DNA from: Gammaproteobacteria bacterium
GTDB lineage: Bacteria > Pseudomonadota > Gammaproteobacteria > Magnimaribacterales > Magnimaribacteraceae
Assembly: GCA_012965075.1 (NCBI GenBank)
Contig: DTSY01000128.1
Coordinates: forward strand, 1 to 24,449
Length of the DNA: 24,449 nt
Direction of reading: 5' to 3'
Each line of letters starts with the position of its first letter. Position 1 is the first letter of the stretch. Below the pieces are notes generated by a model that saw only the letters and a program-made list of their open reading frames with translations, ran no database searches and was not told the origin of the DNA. Shown here piece after piece: positions 14,479 through 22,886 of the stretch. Position numbers and translations under genes: made by a program.

Positions 14479-16467
14479 TTAAAGTAATGAGTCTATGATT
14501 TTTATAAGACTTTCCTTGTCAAAACCGTAATGTTTTTGCAAGACATCTCCAGGAGCAGATTCTCCAAATTCTTTCATGCCTACAACCTTTCCTTGTAACC
14601 CAACGTACTTTATCCACCAATCATCGTAAGAAGCCTCTACGGCTAGTCTAGGTACTTCCTTGCCCAAAACTTTTTCTTTGTAATCTTCACTTTGCTGATC
14701 AAATCTTTCTGAGCATGGCATGGAAACCACACGAATATTTTTTTCCGGGTCTAATTCTTGAACTGCCTCTATAACTGCTCCCAATTCTGAGCCGGTAGAA
14801 ATGATAACCAGATTGGGTTTGTTTTCTGAATCACGAAGAATATATCCCCCTTTTTCTATTAAATCCTGTTGGTTTTGGTTTCTACCTTGAGCTTTCAGGG
14901 TTTGTCTTGAAAGAATAATGGCTGTCGGATTATTTTTATTTAATAGGGCTTCTTTCCATGAAACCGCGGTTTCAACGGTGTCACAAGGCCTCCAAGTTTC
15001 TAGACCAGGAGTAGACCTAAGACTTGCTAAATGTTCTATTGGTTGATGGGTCGGACCGTCCTCTCCAAGTCCTATTGAATCATGGGAGTAGATAAATATG
15101 GAGGGTATCTCCATCAAGGCAGCCAATCTGACAGCATTCCTAGCATAATCTAAAAAAGTCAGGAAAGTTCCAGCATAAGGCCTAATACCTCCGTGTAAGA
15201 CAAGACCATTAACAATTGCGGTCATTGCAAACTCTCTTACCCCATAATATATGTAATTTCCATCAGCCATTGATTCATTAATCGCTTTAGTTCCTGTCCA
15301 TCTCGTATTATTTGAACCACTTAGATCTGCTGATCCGCCTATTAATTCTGGTAATAAAGGACCCAGAAAGTTTAAAACAACTTCAGAAGACTTTCTTGAA
15401 GCCATATCCTCTTGGATTCCCTGTAGGTCATTAATAAATTTATCAATTTGATGTACGAAATTATCTGGTAACTCATTAGATAAAGATCGCGTTAATTCTC
15501 TGGCAAGATCAGGGTATTTAATTTCATAGTTTTGGAATAATTTCTGCCATTCTCCTTCTTTTGAATTTCCTATATCTTTTGCATCCCACCCAGAATAAAT
15601 TTCATCAGGAATAACAAAGGGGGGATATTCCCAATTTAATTCTTTCCTGGATAGCGCTATTTCTTCTTCTCCCAATGCTGAGCCATGAGCACTGGCCGTT
15701 CCTGCTTTATTGGGTGATCCCTTACCAATCTTGGTCTTGCAACAAATTATAGTTGGCTGATCTAGGTTTTCTTTTGCCTGTTCAAATGCTTCATTAATCC
15801 TGCTCGAATCATGGCCATCTACATTTGGAATTACATGCCAGCCATAAGACTCGAACCTTTTAGGTATGTCTTCCGTAAACCACCCAGAAACCTCTCCGTC
15901 TATAGAAATTTCATTATCGTCGTATACAGCTATCAACTTTCCTAGTTTCAAAGTTCCTGCAAGAGAACATGCTTCATGGGTTATGCCTTCCATCAGGCAC
16001 CCATCTCCGCAAAAAACGTAAGTAAAGTGATCTATAACTTCTAAATCTTTATTATTAAATCTTGAACAAAGTAATTTTTCGGCAATGGCCATACCAACAG
16101 CATTGGCTATTCCTTGCCCCAAAGGTCCAGTGGTAGTCTCTACTCCGGGTGTGACTCCAAACTCTGGATGACCGGGTGTTTTTGATCCAAGCTGCCTAAA
16201 ACTTTTGATCTCCTCCATTGAAAGGTCATAACCTGTTAAATGAAGAAGGCTATAAAGAAGCATAGATCCATGTCCATTTGAAAGGACAAATCTATCTCTA
16301 TTAACCCATTTTGGGTTATTTGGATTGTGCTTGAGGTGCTTTCTCCAGAGGACTTCAGCTATATCTGCCATCCCCATTGGCATACCGGGATGGCCACTTT
16401 TAGCTTTCTCCACAGCATCCATAGAGAGGACCCTAATCGCGTTTGCTAAATCTATACTTTTGGACAT
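14479..16467 (-). CDS. tkt: Transketolase
   Basis: Thiamine-diphosphate and Mg-dependent enzyme of the pentose phosphate pathway, transferring C2 units between sugar phosphates. From the ATG at 16467 it is 662 residues, equal to E. coli TktA (663). Motifs: LANAIRVLSMDAVEKAKSGHPG, GHGSMLLY, the ThDP-binding GDGCLMEG with EISIDGE, HDSIGLGEDGPTHQP in the pyrimidine-binding domain, and a C-terminal domain with ISTGSELG. The frame continues open to an ATG at 16518 (17 more residues), but the MSKSxxLANAIR start fits the family. Neither start has a clear Shine-Dalgarno. It is divergent from metK, as in other gammaproteobacteria, and begins the run tkt-pgk-fba-dtd. Confidence 0.97.
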   Translation of the reverse strand: MSKSIDLANAIRVLSMDAVEKAKSGHPGMPMGMADIAEVLWRKHLKHNPNNPKWVNRDRFVLSNGHGSMLLYSLLHLTGYDLSMEEIKSFRQLGSKTPGHPEFGVTPGVETTTGPLGQGIANAVGMAIAEKLLCSRFNNKDLEVIDHFTYVFCGDGCLMEGITHEACSLAGTLKLGKLIAVYDDNEISIDGEVSGWFTEDIPKRFESYGWHVIPNVDGHDSSRINEAFEQAKENLDQPTIICCKTKIGKGSPNKAGTASAHGSALGEEEIALSRKELNWEYPPFVIPDEIYSGWDAKDIGNSKEGEWQKLFQNYEIKYPDLARELTRSLSNELPDNFVHQIDKFINDLQGIQEDMASRKSSEVVLNFLGPLLPELIGGSADLSGSNNTRWTGTKAINESMADGNYIYYGVREFAMTAIVNGLVLHGGIRPYAGTFLTFLDYARNAVRLAALMEIPSIFIYSHDSIGLGEDGPTHQPIEHLASLRSTPGLETWRPCDTVETAVSWKEALLNKNNPTAIILSRQTLKAQGRNQNQQDLIEKGGYILRDSENKPNLVIISTGSELGAVIEAVQELDPEKNIRVVSMPCSERFDQQSEDYKEKVLGKEVPRLAVEASYDDWWIKYVGLQGKVVGMKEFGESAPGDVLQKHYGFDKESLIKIIDSLL

Positions 16468-16532
16468 TTGTTTTATTTGGTAGAGTATTTTGTCCGATTC
16501 TAAAAAGAGTGTATACATTTAAAGCTCTAAAG

Positions 16533-16582
16533 TTGGATAAAAGCTATGTATAGAGGTTAGAATGCCGTTCTTTTTCAAACGG
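16533..16582 (+). promoter_or_regulatory. metK leader: weak promoter and small hairpin near the ribosome site
   Basis: Between tkt and metK, TTGGAT (16533-16538) and TAGAAT (16558-16563) are 19 nt apart and could serve as a weak promoter; TATGTA (16545-16550) is an alternative -10. A 5-bp stem, CCGTT (16565-16569) with AACGG (16578-16582), has an 8-nt pyrimidine-rich loop. The GGGGA at 16581-16585, 10 nt before the ATG, is the likely ribosome site, so the stem partly covers it. I could not match it to a known SAM riboswitch class. If the later promoter is used, part of the stem is not transcribed. Confidence 0.35.
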
Positions 16583-16595
16583 GGATACAAGTACT

Positions 16596-17756
16596 ATGTC
16601 TGAGCATAAGGTTTTTACTTCAGAATCTGTTTCTGAGGGTCATCCAGATAAAATGGCAGATCAGATTTCTGACGCTGTTTTAGACTCAATGCTTAAAGAT
16701 GACCCTGAATCAAGGGTGGCCTGTGAGACTTTGGTGAAAGATAACTTCGTTGTTCTCGCCGGCGAAATTACTAGCAACTCTGATCCTGATCTAGAGGCTG
16801 TTATTAGAAAAGTCATATGTGATATTGGTTATAACGACATTTCAGTTGGATGTGATGGGAACACCTGCGAAATAATCAATTTCCTCGGGAAACAGTCTAC
16901 CAATATTGCTCAGGGGGTGAATGTAGGAGAAGGGGAAGACAAAGAACAAGGAGCTGGAGATCAGGGTTTAATGTTTGGTTATGCAACTAATGAAACTGAG
17001 GTTTTAATGCCCGCTCCCATTACTTATTCTCACAGATTAGTTGAGCAACAAGCTTTTATTAGAAAATCTGGTAAGTTAAATTGGCTTAGACCTGATGCCA
17101 AAAGCCAAGTGAGTTTTGTTTATGGAGAGGATGGAAAGCCAGAATCTATATCAGCTGTGGTTCTTTCTACACAACACGATCCGGATATTTCTCAAAAAAA
17201 TCTTAGGGAAGGCGTCATGGACGAAATCATCAAGCCTATTCTTCCGCAAAACTGGCTTAATAAAGAAACTAAGTTTTTTATAAATCCAACGGGTAAATTT
17301 GAGATTGGAGGTCCTGAGGGGGACTGTGGAGTCACGGGCCGAAAGATTATAGTTGATACTTATGGAGGCATGGCAAGACATGGCGGAGGTGCTTTCTCTG
17401 GAAAGGACCCTTCAAAAGTTGATCGTTCAGCAGCTTATGCTTGTAGATATGTTGCCAAAAATATAGTTGCAGCTGGTCTGGCAGAAAAATGCGAGATCCA
17501 AGTTTCTTATGCAATTGGAGTAGCTGAACCTACCTCAATTAGTGTCAATACTTTTGGAACTGCTACCGTAGAAGAAGATGATATATCTAACTTAATAAAA
17601 GAAAATTTTGATTTGAGACCTAGGCAGTTAATAGAAATGTTAGATTTAAAAAGACCAATCTATCAATCAACAGCTGCTTATGGTCATTTTGGCAGAGAAG
17701 AAGAGGCCTTCTCTTGGGAAAAAACTGACAAAGCTGAAACTTTAAAGGCTTCTTAA
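16596..17756 (+). CDS. metK: S-adenosylmethionine synthase
   Basis: Makes SAM from methionine and ATP. It has 386 residues (E. coli 384). It starts MSEHKVFTSESVSEGHPDKMADQ with the conserved His and Asp for substrate and metal. GAGDQGLMFGYA, the FFINPTGKFEIGGPEGDCGVTGRK stretch and the GGGAFSGKDPSKVDRS stretch are all in place. It opens the plus-strand metK-ahcY-metF run. The three products make SAM, clear its by-product and supply methyl groups for methionine, so the gene order follows the pathway. Methionine synthase itself is not in the window. The ribosome site is GGGGA near 16581-16585. Confidence 0.98.
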   Translation: MSEHKVFTSESVSEGHPDKMADQISDAVLDSMLKDDPESRVACETLVKDNFVVLAGEITSNSDPDLEAVIRKVICDIGYNDISVGCDGNTCEIINFLGKQSTNIAQGVNVGEGEDKEQGAGDQGLMFGYATNETEVLMPAPITYSHRLVEQQAFIRKSGKLNWLRPDAKSQVSFVYGEDGKPESISAVVLSTQHDPDISQKNLREGVMDEIIKPILPQNWLNKETKFFINPTGKFEIGGPEGDCGVTGRKIIVDTYGGMARHGGGAFSGKDPSKVDRSAAYACRYVAKNIVAAGLAEKCEIQVSYAIGVAEPTSISVNTFGTATVEEDDISNLIKENFDLRPRQLIEMLDLKRPIYQSTAAYGHFGREEEAFSWEKTDKAETLKAS

Positions 17757-17771
17757 TTATTGAGGAACAAA

Positions 17772-19175
17772 ATGGGTAACGAAAAGCAAGACTATAAGGT
17801 AGCAGATATTTCCCTTGCTGATTGGGGAAGAAAAGAAATTGTGATAGCTCAGTCTGAAATGCCGGCTCTGATGAAGTTGAGAGAAAGATATGCAGCAGAA
17901 AACCCCCTTGAAGGAGCCAAGATACTGGGTTGTATACATATGACCATACAGACTGCGGTTTTAATAGAGACTCTCACCAGTTTAGGTGCAGAAGTCAGAT
18001 GGTCTGGGTGTAATATTTTCTCAACTCAGGACCATGCGGCAGCTGCTATAGCCAAATCTGGAGTTCCTGTATTTGCTTGGAAAGGTCAATCCGAAGAAGA
18101 ATTTGACTGGTGTATTGAACAAACAATTTTAAAAGATGGCGAGCCTTGGGAAGCAAATATGATTTTAGATGATGGTGGAGATTTAACGGCTATGGCTCAC
18201 GATAAGTACCCCCAGATACTAGAAAAGATTCACGGCATAACGGAAGAAACCACTACTGGAGTTGTTAGGCTTCAAGAAATGATAAATCAGAATAAATTAA
18301 AAGTACCTGCAATCAATGTTAATGATTCTGTTACCAAATCCAAAAATGACAACAAGTATGGAACGCGTCACAGTCTTAACGATGGAATAAAAAGAGGAAC
18401 AGACATGTTGTTGGCCGGCAGAAAAGCATTAGTAATTGGTTACGGGGATGTTGGTAAGGGTTCAGCGCAGAGCTTAAAGCAGGAAGGGATGATAGTTAGG
18501 GTTAGTGAAATTGATCCTATCTGTGGAATGCAGGCTTGTATGGATGGGTATGAAGTAGTCTCGCCTTATAGAGATGGAGAAAGTAATAACAGTCCAGATT
18601 CAATGAACAAAGAGTTATTAGAGGACACAGATCTGCTTGTAACTACCACTGGGAACTACAAAGTATGCGATAGACACATGTTGAGGGCCCTAAAAAAAGG
18701 AGCTGTTGTCTGCAATATAGGTCACTTTGATACTGAAATAGATACTCAATTCATGCGTGATGAATGGGCTTGGGAAGAAATTAAGCCACAAGTACATAAA
18801 ATTTTTAGGGACACCAAGGCAGGGGAAGTCCCAAACTTAGAAAGTGATGACTATCTACTATTGCTTTCTGAAGGAAGGCTTGTAAATTTAGGCAATGCAA
18901 CTGGACACCCTTCACGCATCATGGATGGTTCGTTTGCCAATCAAGTTTTAGCTCAAATGCATTTGTATGAGAAGAAATTTGCTTCTTTGAATGATACCGA
19001 AGCAAAAAACGAGCTTATAAAAGTTGAGGTTCTTCCTAAAAAACTGGACGAAGAAGTTGCAAGCTATATGGTAGAAGGGTTTGGTGGAACTATAACTAAA
19101 TTATCTAAAGAACAGGCAGACTACATTAATGTTCCGAAGGAAGGACCTTTTAAGTCTGACATTTACAAATACTAG
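17772..19175 (+). CDS. ahcY: Adenosylhomocysteinase
   Basis: NAD-dependent hydrolysis of S-adenosylhomocysteine to adenosine and homocysteine, relieving inhibition of methyltransferases. It has 467 residues and is the longer bacterial/plant-type form with an insertion of about 40 residues near EEFDWCIEQ. Motifs: CIHMTIQTAVLIETL, STQDHAAAAIA, DDGGDLT, NDSVTKSKNDN with Lys, the NAD loop GYGDVGKGSAQSLK and IGHFDTEID. The C-terminal end is KSDIYKY, a family hallmark with Lys and Tyr. ATG at 17772 is preceded by GAGG; an in-frame TTG at 17760 is less likely. It lies 15 nt after metK. No SAH riboswitch can be recognised before it, in contrast to many gammaproteobacteria, probably because it is co-transcribed with metK. 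Confidence 0.97.
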   Translation: MGNEKQDYKVADISLADWGRKEIVIAQSEMPALMKLRERYAAENPLEGAKILGCIHMTIQTAVLIETLTSLGAEVRWSGCNIFSTQDHAAAAIAKSGVPVFAWKGQSEEEFDWCIEQTILKDGEPWEANMILDDGGDLTAMAHDKYPQILEKIHGITEETTTGVVRLQEMINQNKLKVPAINVNDSVTKSKNDNKYGTRHSLNDGIKRGTDMLLAGRKALVIGYGDVGKGSAQSLKQEGMIVRVSEIDPICGMQACMDGYEVVSPYRDGESNNSPDSMNKELLEDTDLLVTTTGNYKVCDRHMLRALKKGAVVCNIGHFDTEIDTQFMRDEWAWEEIKPQVHKIFRDTKAGEVPNLESDDYLLLLSEGRLVNLGNATGHPSRIMDGSFANQVLAQMHLYEKKFASLNDTEAKNELIKVEVLPKKLDEEVASYMVEGFGGTITKLSKEQADYINVPKEGPFKSDIYKY

Positions 19176-19202
19176 TTTGATAGTTGGTTATGGTACGTCT
19201 CT

Positions 19203-20021
19203 ATGAATACGAGTTTTGAATTCTTCCCTCCTAAAACCGAGAAAGGTAAAGAGAATCTTATTAATTTAATCAAGAGATTAAGCCATTTCTCTCCGGAATA
19301 CTTTTCTGTTACTTATGGTGCCGCAGGCTCAACCAGGAAGGGAACTCTTGAGACTTGCGTTTCCATAAAAAACCTAGGGCAGAATACCTGTCCTCATTTA
19401 TCTGGGATAGGTTCATCAAAGAGTGTAATCAAAGAAATATTAAATGAGTTTAAAGGCTATGGGTTAACAAGAGTTGTTGCCCTTAGAGGAGACCTTCCTT
19501 CTGGTATGGTTGGATTTGGTGATTTTCCTTACGCCCTAGACTTAATCAAGTTTATTAAAAGGGAACAGGAGAGCTTCTCGATTGAAGTTGCTGCCTATCC
19601 TGAAGTTCATCCTGACGCAGAGTCAGAAAACACAGACTTTGAAAATTTTTTGAATAAAGTTGAAGCTGGTGCAGATGGTGCTATAACCCAATTTTTCTTT
19701 GAAGAAGATTCATATTTCAAGTTTGTTGAAAAATGTGAAAAAGAAAACGTTACCATTCCTATTATTCCAGGAATAATGCCCATTCATGATTTTGAATCCC
19801 TAGTTAGAATGGCTAAAAATTGCTCGGCTAATGTTCCTCTGTGGCTTAAAGAAGGAATGCAGAAATATTCAAATAATGAAGACCGCTTGATGTATGGTGT
19901 TGAAGTTATAACTAAACTTTGTCAGAAGTTACTTCGTTTTGGTGCTCCTGGAATACATTTCTATACAGTAAATAGAGAGGAGCCTACAAGTTTGATAATT
20001 AAAAATTTAGAATCTAAGTAA
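19203..20021 (+). CDS. metF: 5,10-methylenetetrahydrofolate reductase
   Basis: FAD enzyme that makes 5-methyl-tetrahydrofolate, the methyl donor for homocysteine methylation. It has 272 residues, a compact length (E. coli 296). It starts MNTSFEFFPPKT with the catalytic Glu6. VTYGAAGSTR, RVVALRGDLP (with the FAD-binding Asp), AAYPEVHPDA, ITQFFFEEDSY, IIPGIMPI and IHFYTVNR are all conserved. The lid loop around residues 215-225 is shortened relative to E. coli. It begins 27 nt after ahcY. Its stop overlaps the start of the small lptM gene by one base (TAATG), tying the methyl-cycle genes to the lysine/cell-wall genes downstream. Confidence 0.96.
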   Translation: MNTSFEFFPPKTEKGKENLINLIKRLSHFSPEYFSVTYGAAGSTRKGTLETCVSIKNLGQNTCPHLSGIGSSKSVIKEILNEFKGYGLTRVVALRGDLPSGMVGFGDFPYALDLIKFIKREQESFSIEVAAYPEVHPDAESENTDFENFLNKVEAGADGAITQFFFEEDSYFKFVEKCEKENVTIPIIPGIMPIHDFESLVRMAKNCSANVPLWLKEGMQKYSNNEDRLMYGVEVITKLCQKLLRFGAPGIHFYTVNREEPTSLIIKNLESK

Positions 20022-20158
20022 TGGTAAATAAAAAGTCACAAATAATTGTAGTGTTAGCTATGTCTTTGCTTGTCTTTAACGCATGCGGGCATAGGGGCCC
20101 TTTAAATTTGCCTGAAGGAAGCGTTTATTTCAAGGGTGCTGTCTATGAAAGGCCTTAA
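20021..20158 (+). CDS. lptM: Small lipoprotein LptM (YifL-like)
   Basis: A 45-residue lipoprotein that fits LptM (formerly YifL), which assists assembly of the LPS transporter LptD/E at the outer membrane. The N-terminus is basic with a hydrophobic stretch (about 8-19). The Cys22 block reads NACGHRGPLNLPEG, matching the family pattern CGxxGPLxLP. The lipobox itself, FNAC, is not ideal. Its place just before the lysA/dapF genes is the conserved one (yifL-dapF-yigA-xerC-yigB in E. coli). The ATG is coupled to metF (TAATG), and its last 14 bases overlap the lysA start. It is easily missed in automatic annotation because of its size. Confidence 0.88.
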   Translation: MVNKKSQIIVVLAMSLLVFNACGHRGPLNLPEGSVYFKGAVYERP

Positions 20159-21383
20159 TAGGAGAGAAGACAAACTTTTTATTGATGAAGTTTCACTTGA
20201 AGATATAGCTAAAGAATATGGAACACCTGTTTATGTATATTCTGGCAGTAAACTAAAAGAAAACTTAAAAGGCTACCTTTCCTCTATCAGAGAAAAGGAC
20301 AAAATTTGTTACTCAGTTAAATCAAATTCTAATATTCATCTACTTGAATTACTTGCTGATCTTGGAAGTGGTTTTGATGTAGTTTCTGGTAATGAGCTTA
20401 GAAAGTGTTTAGAGGCAGGGGCTAAGCCTGAAGATATTGTTTTTTCTGGGGTGGGCAAAACTGAAGAAGAGCTAGTCCTGGCCATTAAAGAGAATATTTT
20501 CTCAATCAACATCGAGTCCGAAGAAGAATTAGACAGAATTATAAAAACTGCAAAGGATTTAGAAAAAAAAGCTCAATGCATGATTAGAATTAACCCTGAT
20601 ATTTCCTCTGAATCTCATCCCTACATTCAGACTGGCCTGAAAACTTCCAAATTTGGAATTTTAAGAGAAGGAATTGATTCCATAGTTGAGAAAGCTTCTA
20701 AATCAAGACTTATTAACCTGAAAGGTATTGCTTCTCATGTTGGATCTCAAATCTTTAATAAAGAATTAATATTTGAAAACTTGAATTTACTTATTGAAAT
20801 TGCAAACAATTTAATTAGGCAAGGGCATGCATTAAGTTATATAGATTTAGGTGGAGGCCTGGGAATCAGTTATCAAGAAGAACGGGAGCTCAAGCCGAGA
20901 GAGGTGCTGGAAGAGGTAATTTCAAGGCTTGAACCATTAAACCTGAATCTTTTACTTGAACCTGGTAGATCCATATCAGGTAATACAGGAGTTCTTCTCT
21001 CTAAAGTTGAATATTTGAAAAAAACTTCTGATTTAAATTTCGCTGTAATCGATTCTGGTATGAATGACCTTCTAAGACCCTCACTCTATCAAGCTTGGCA
21101 TAATATTTCGGTTGTAGCGACTAATAATCAAAAGGAATTGTCTTACACGGTGGTCGGTCCTGTTTGCGAAAGCGGGGACACTTTTGGTGAAGACAGGATA
21201 TTAAGTCTTGATGAAGATTCTATATTGGCTATTCATGACGCTGGAGCTTATGGTCATGTCATGTCTTCGAATTACAATAGCCGACTGAGACCTCCAGAAA
21301 TTTTGGTTGAAGGCCAGGAAATAAAAGTTATCAGGAGAAGGGAGACTTTTGATGACCTGTTGAGACAAGAGAGAGATGTCTAA
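20145..21383 (+). CDS. lysA: Diaminopimelate decarboxylase
   Basis: PLP enzyme converting meso-diaminopimelate to lysine, the last step. It has 412 residues from ATG 20145. The PLP Lys59 is in CYSVKSN, with GSGFDVVSGNEL after it. SHVGSQI, the phosphate-binding YIDLGGGLGI, EPGRSISGN and the cross-subunit catalytic block CESGDTF follow. The closing YGHVMSSNYNSRLRPPE motif is complete. An in-frame GTG at 20136 is possible, but AGGG at 20133-20136 with 8-nt spacing favours the ATG. It overlaps lptM by 14 bases and dapF by 8. Placing lysA directly before dapF is common in Pseudomonas-type genomes. Confidence 0.97.
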   Translation: MKGLNRREDKLFIDEVSLEDIAKEYGTPVYVYSGSKLKENLKGYLSSIREKDKICYSVKSNSNIHLLELLADLGSGFDVVSGNELRKCLEAGAKPEDIVFSGVGKTEEELVLAIKENIFSINIESEEELDRIIKTAKDLEKKAQCMIRINPDISSESHPYIQTGLKTSKFGILREGIDSIVEKASKSRLINLKGIASHVGSQIFNKELIFENLNLLIEIANNLIRQGHALSYIDLGGGLGISYQEERELKPREVLEEVISRLEPLNLNLLLEPGRSISGNTGVLLSKVEYLKKTSDLNFAVIDSGMNDLLRPSLYQAWHNISVVATNNQKELSYTVVGPVCESGDTFGEDRILSLDEDSILAIHDAGAYGHVMSSNYNSRLRPPEILVEGQEIKVIRRRETFDDLLRQERDV

Positions 21384-22215
21384 CCAAATCCAGTTAAAAG
21401 CCAGTAAATTTTCAGGGCTAGGAAACGAAATACTTTTAGTTGACCTCATAAGGCAGACTGGCCAAATAGACTCTAATTCGGTTAAAAAAGTTATCGAAGA
21501 AAATCAAGTTCAGTTTGATCAGTTAATTTCAATAGAGGCCCCAACTATTCCTGAACTGGACTTTAGTGCGCAAATTTTCAACAGAGATGGCAGTAAGGCC
21601 GAAAACTGTATAAATGGAGCAAGGTGTTTCGGCAAATATGTGTTTGATACAGGCCTTCTTGATAAGGAAGAGTTGTTGGTAGGAATTGAGAAGAACAAGT
21701 GGAAGATAAGTCATCCAGAAAAAAATGTTTACGCAGTTGAACAAGAAATCTCTGATCTTAACTCTGGTAAAGACTTATTGCCCAAACCTAATCCATCAGG
21801 CCTCCATACATTAGTCTTAGAAGACGATACCTTAGAGGTAGGCTATGTAAATTTAGGCAACCCTCATGCTATTAATTTCACTAAGAAAATTAATGATATG
21901 CCGCTTGATAATTGGGGTCATTGCCTTCAAGGATCAGAATGGTTTCCTGAAGGAGTTAATTTAACTCTGGCTGAAATGAGATCTCCAAGGGAAATTAATA
22001 TAAGAGTTTTCGAGAGAGGTGTGGGCGAAACCCTTGCCTGTGGAAGCGGTGCTTGCGCCACAGTGGTGATAGGACTACAACTTGGTTACCTTCAGCAAGA
22101 AGTTCAAGTTAATTTTAAGAAAGGAAGTCTGTATATAAAATATGATCTAAAAAACCAAAGGTTAATCGCTAAAGGATCTGCAGATTTCTTAGAAGAAATT
22201 AATATTCTAGTATGA
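21376..22215 (+). CDS. dapF: Diaminopimelate epimerase (divergent)
   Basis: Converts LL- to meso-diaminopimelate using two Cys acid/base residues, feeding lysine and peptidoglycan. It has 279 residues (E. coli 274). Both catalytic cysteines are present: Cys78 in ENCINGARC and Cys222 in GVGETLACGSGAC. GNPHAI and RGVGET are conserved too. The first signatures are altered: the usual MHGLGNDF reads FSGLGNEI, and the usual CGNGARC reads CINGARC (Gly to Ile79). Other parts fit the family, so I call it DapF, but a diverged one. It starts 8 bases inside the lysA end and overlaps the next gene by 4 (ATGA). The pair with lysA makes its pathway role clear. Confidence 0.92.
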   Translation: MSNQIQLKASKFSGLGNEILLVDLIRQTGQIDSNSVKKVIEENQVQFDQLISIEAPTIPELDFSAQIFNRDGSKAENCINGARCFGKYVFDTGLLDKEELLVGIEKNKWKISHPEKNVYAVEQEISDLNSGKDLLPKPNPSGLHTLVLEDDTLEVGYVNLGNPHAINFTKKINDMPLDNWGHCLQGSEWFPEGVNLTLAEMRSPREINIRVFERGVGETLACGSGACATVVIGLQLGYLQQEVQVNFKKGSLYIKYDLKNQRLIAKGSADFLEEINILV

Positions 22216-22886
22216 GTACTGATAAAAAAAACAAGGTGTCCAATAAGGAGATAGCAGAGTATTTGATCTTAAACCCTAATTTCTTTAAGGAAAATCCAGA
22301 AGTACTGAATTCAATAGAAATCATCCATGAATCTGGAGCTGCAGTATCCTTAATACAGAAGCAAGTTGAGTTATTAAGATCAAATTACAATTCAACTACC
22401 GATAAATTAATGGAGTTACTAGGAATTGCAAAGAATAATGAGGATATCTTTATCTTAACCAAGGAATTAATCCTTAGCCTTATCGACGCTTCGAGTATTG
22501 AAGAAATAGTAGCTCTATTAGAAAAAAGCTTTGTAGCAGATTTCGGAGCAAAAAATAGTAAGGTACTTTTTTTTACTGAATCTTCCAAAAACCTTCCTAA
22601 GGGAAGAATTAAGAACCCAGCTGAGGCTACAAATATCTTAGGGAATCTATTAAAGCCTGGAAAAATATTTTGCGGAGAAGTTAACAAAGAAGTTGCTAAA
22701 TTTATTTTTAATCAAAAGACAAGTGTTAAAGAAATGGCTCTAGTGCCATTAAATAGCAGCTCTTTACTCGGATTGATTGCTTTAGGCAGCGATCAGCCAG
22801 GAAAATATTCTGACAATAAAGATACGCTTTTCTTAGACTTTATTGCCGAAGTAGTCAGCAAACTGATAGATGGTCATAATGCCTAA
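22212..22886 (+). CDS. DUF484 family protein (YigA-like)
   Basis: A 224-residue DUF484 protein of the type found between dapF and xerC in most gammaproteobacteria (YigA in E. coli). Its function is unknown. The N-terminal block NKEIAEYLILNPNFF and ENPEVL is the family signature. A predicted helical stretch with VSLIQKQVELLRSNY (likely coiled) precedes a GAF-like region (about 80-220) with LVPLNSSSLLGLIALGS and KDTLFLDFIAEVVSKLI. No catalytic residue stands out. It overlaps dapF by ATGA, and the XerC start follows its stop directly. Conserved linkage to XerC suggests a role near chromosome processing, but this is inference. Confidence 0.87.
   Translation: MSTDKKNKVSNKEIAEYLILNPNFFKENPEVLNSIEIIHESGAAVSLIQKQVELLRSNYNSTTDKLMELLGIAKNNEDIFILTKELILSLIDASSIEEIVALLEKSFVADFGAKNSKVLFFTESSKNLPKGRIKNPAEATNILGNLLKPGKIFCGEVNKEVAKFIFNQKTSVKEMALVPLNSSSLLGLIALGSDQPGKYSDNKDTLFLDFIAEVVSKLIDGHNA

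Noticed and set aside
17757..17771. SAH riboswitch before ahcY
   Set aside because: Only 15 nt separate metK and ahcY, too short for the element, and the gene appears co-transcribed with metK.
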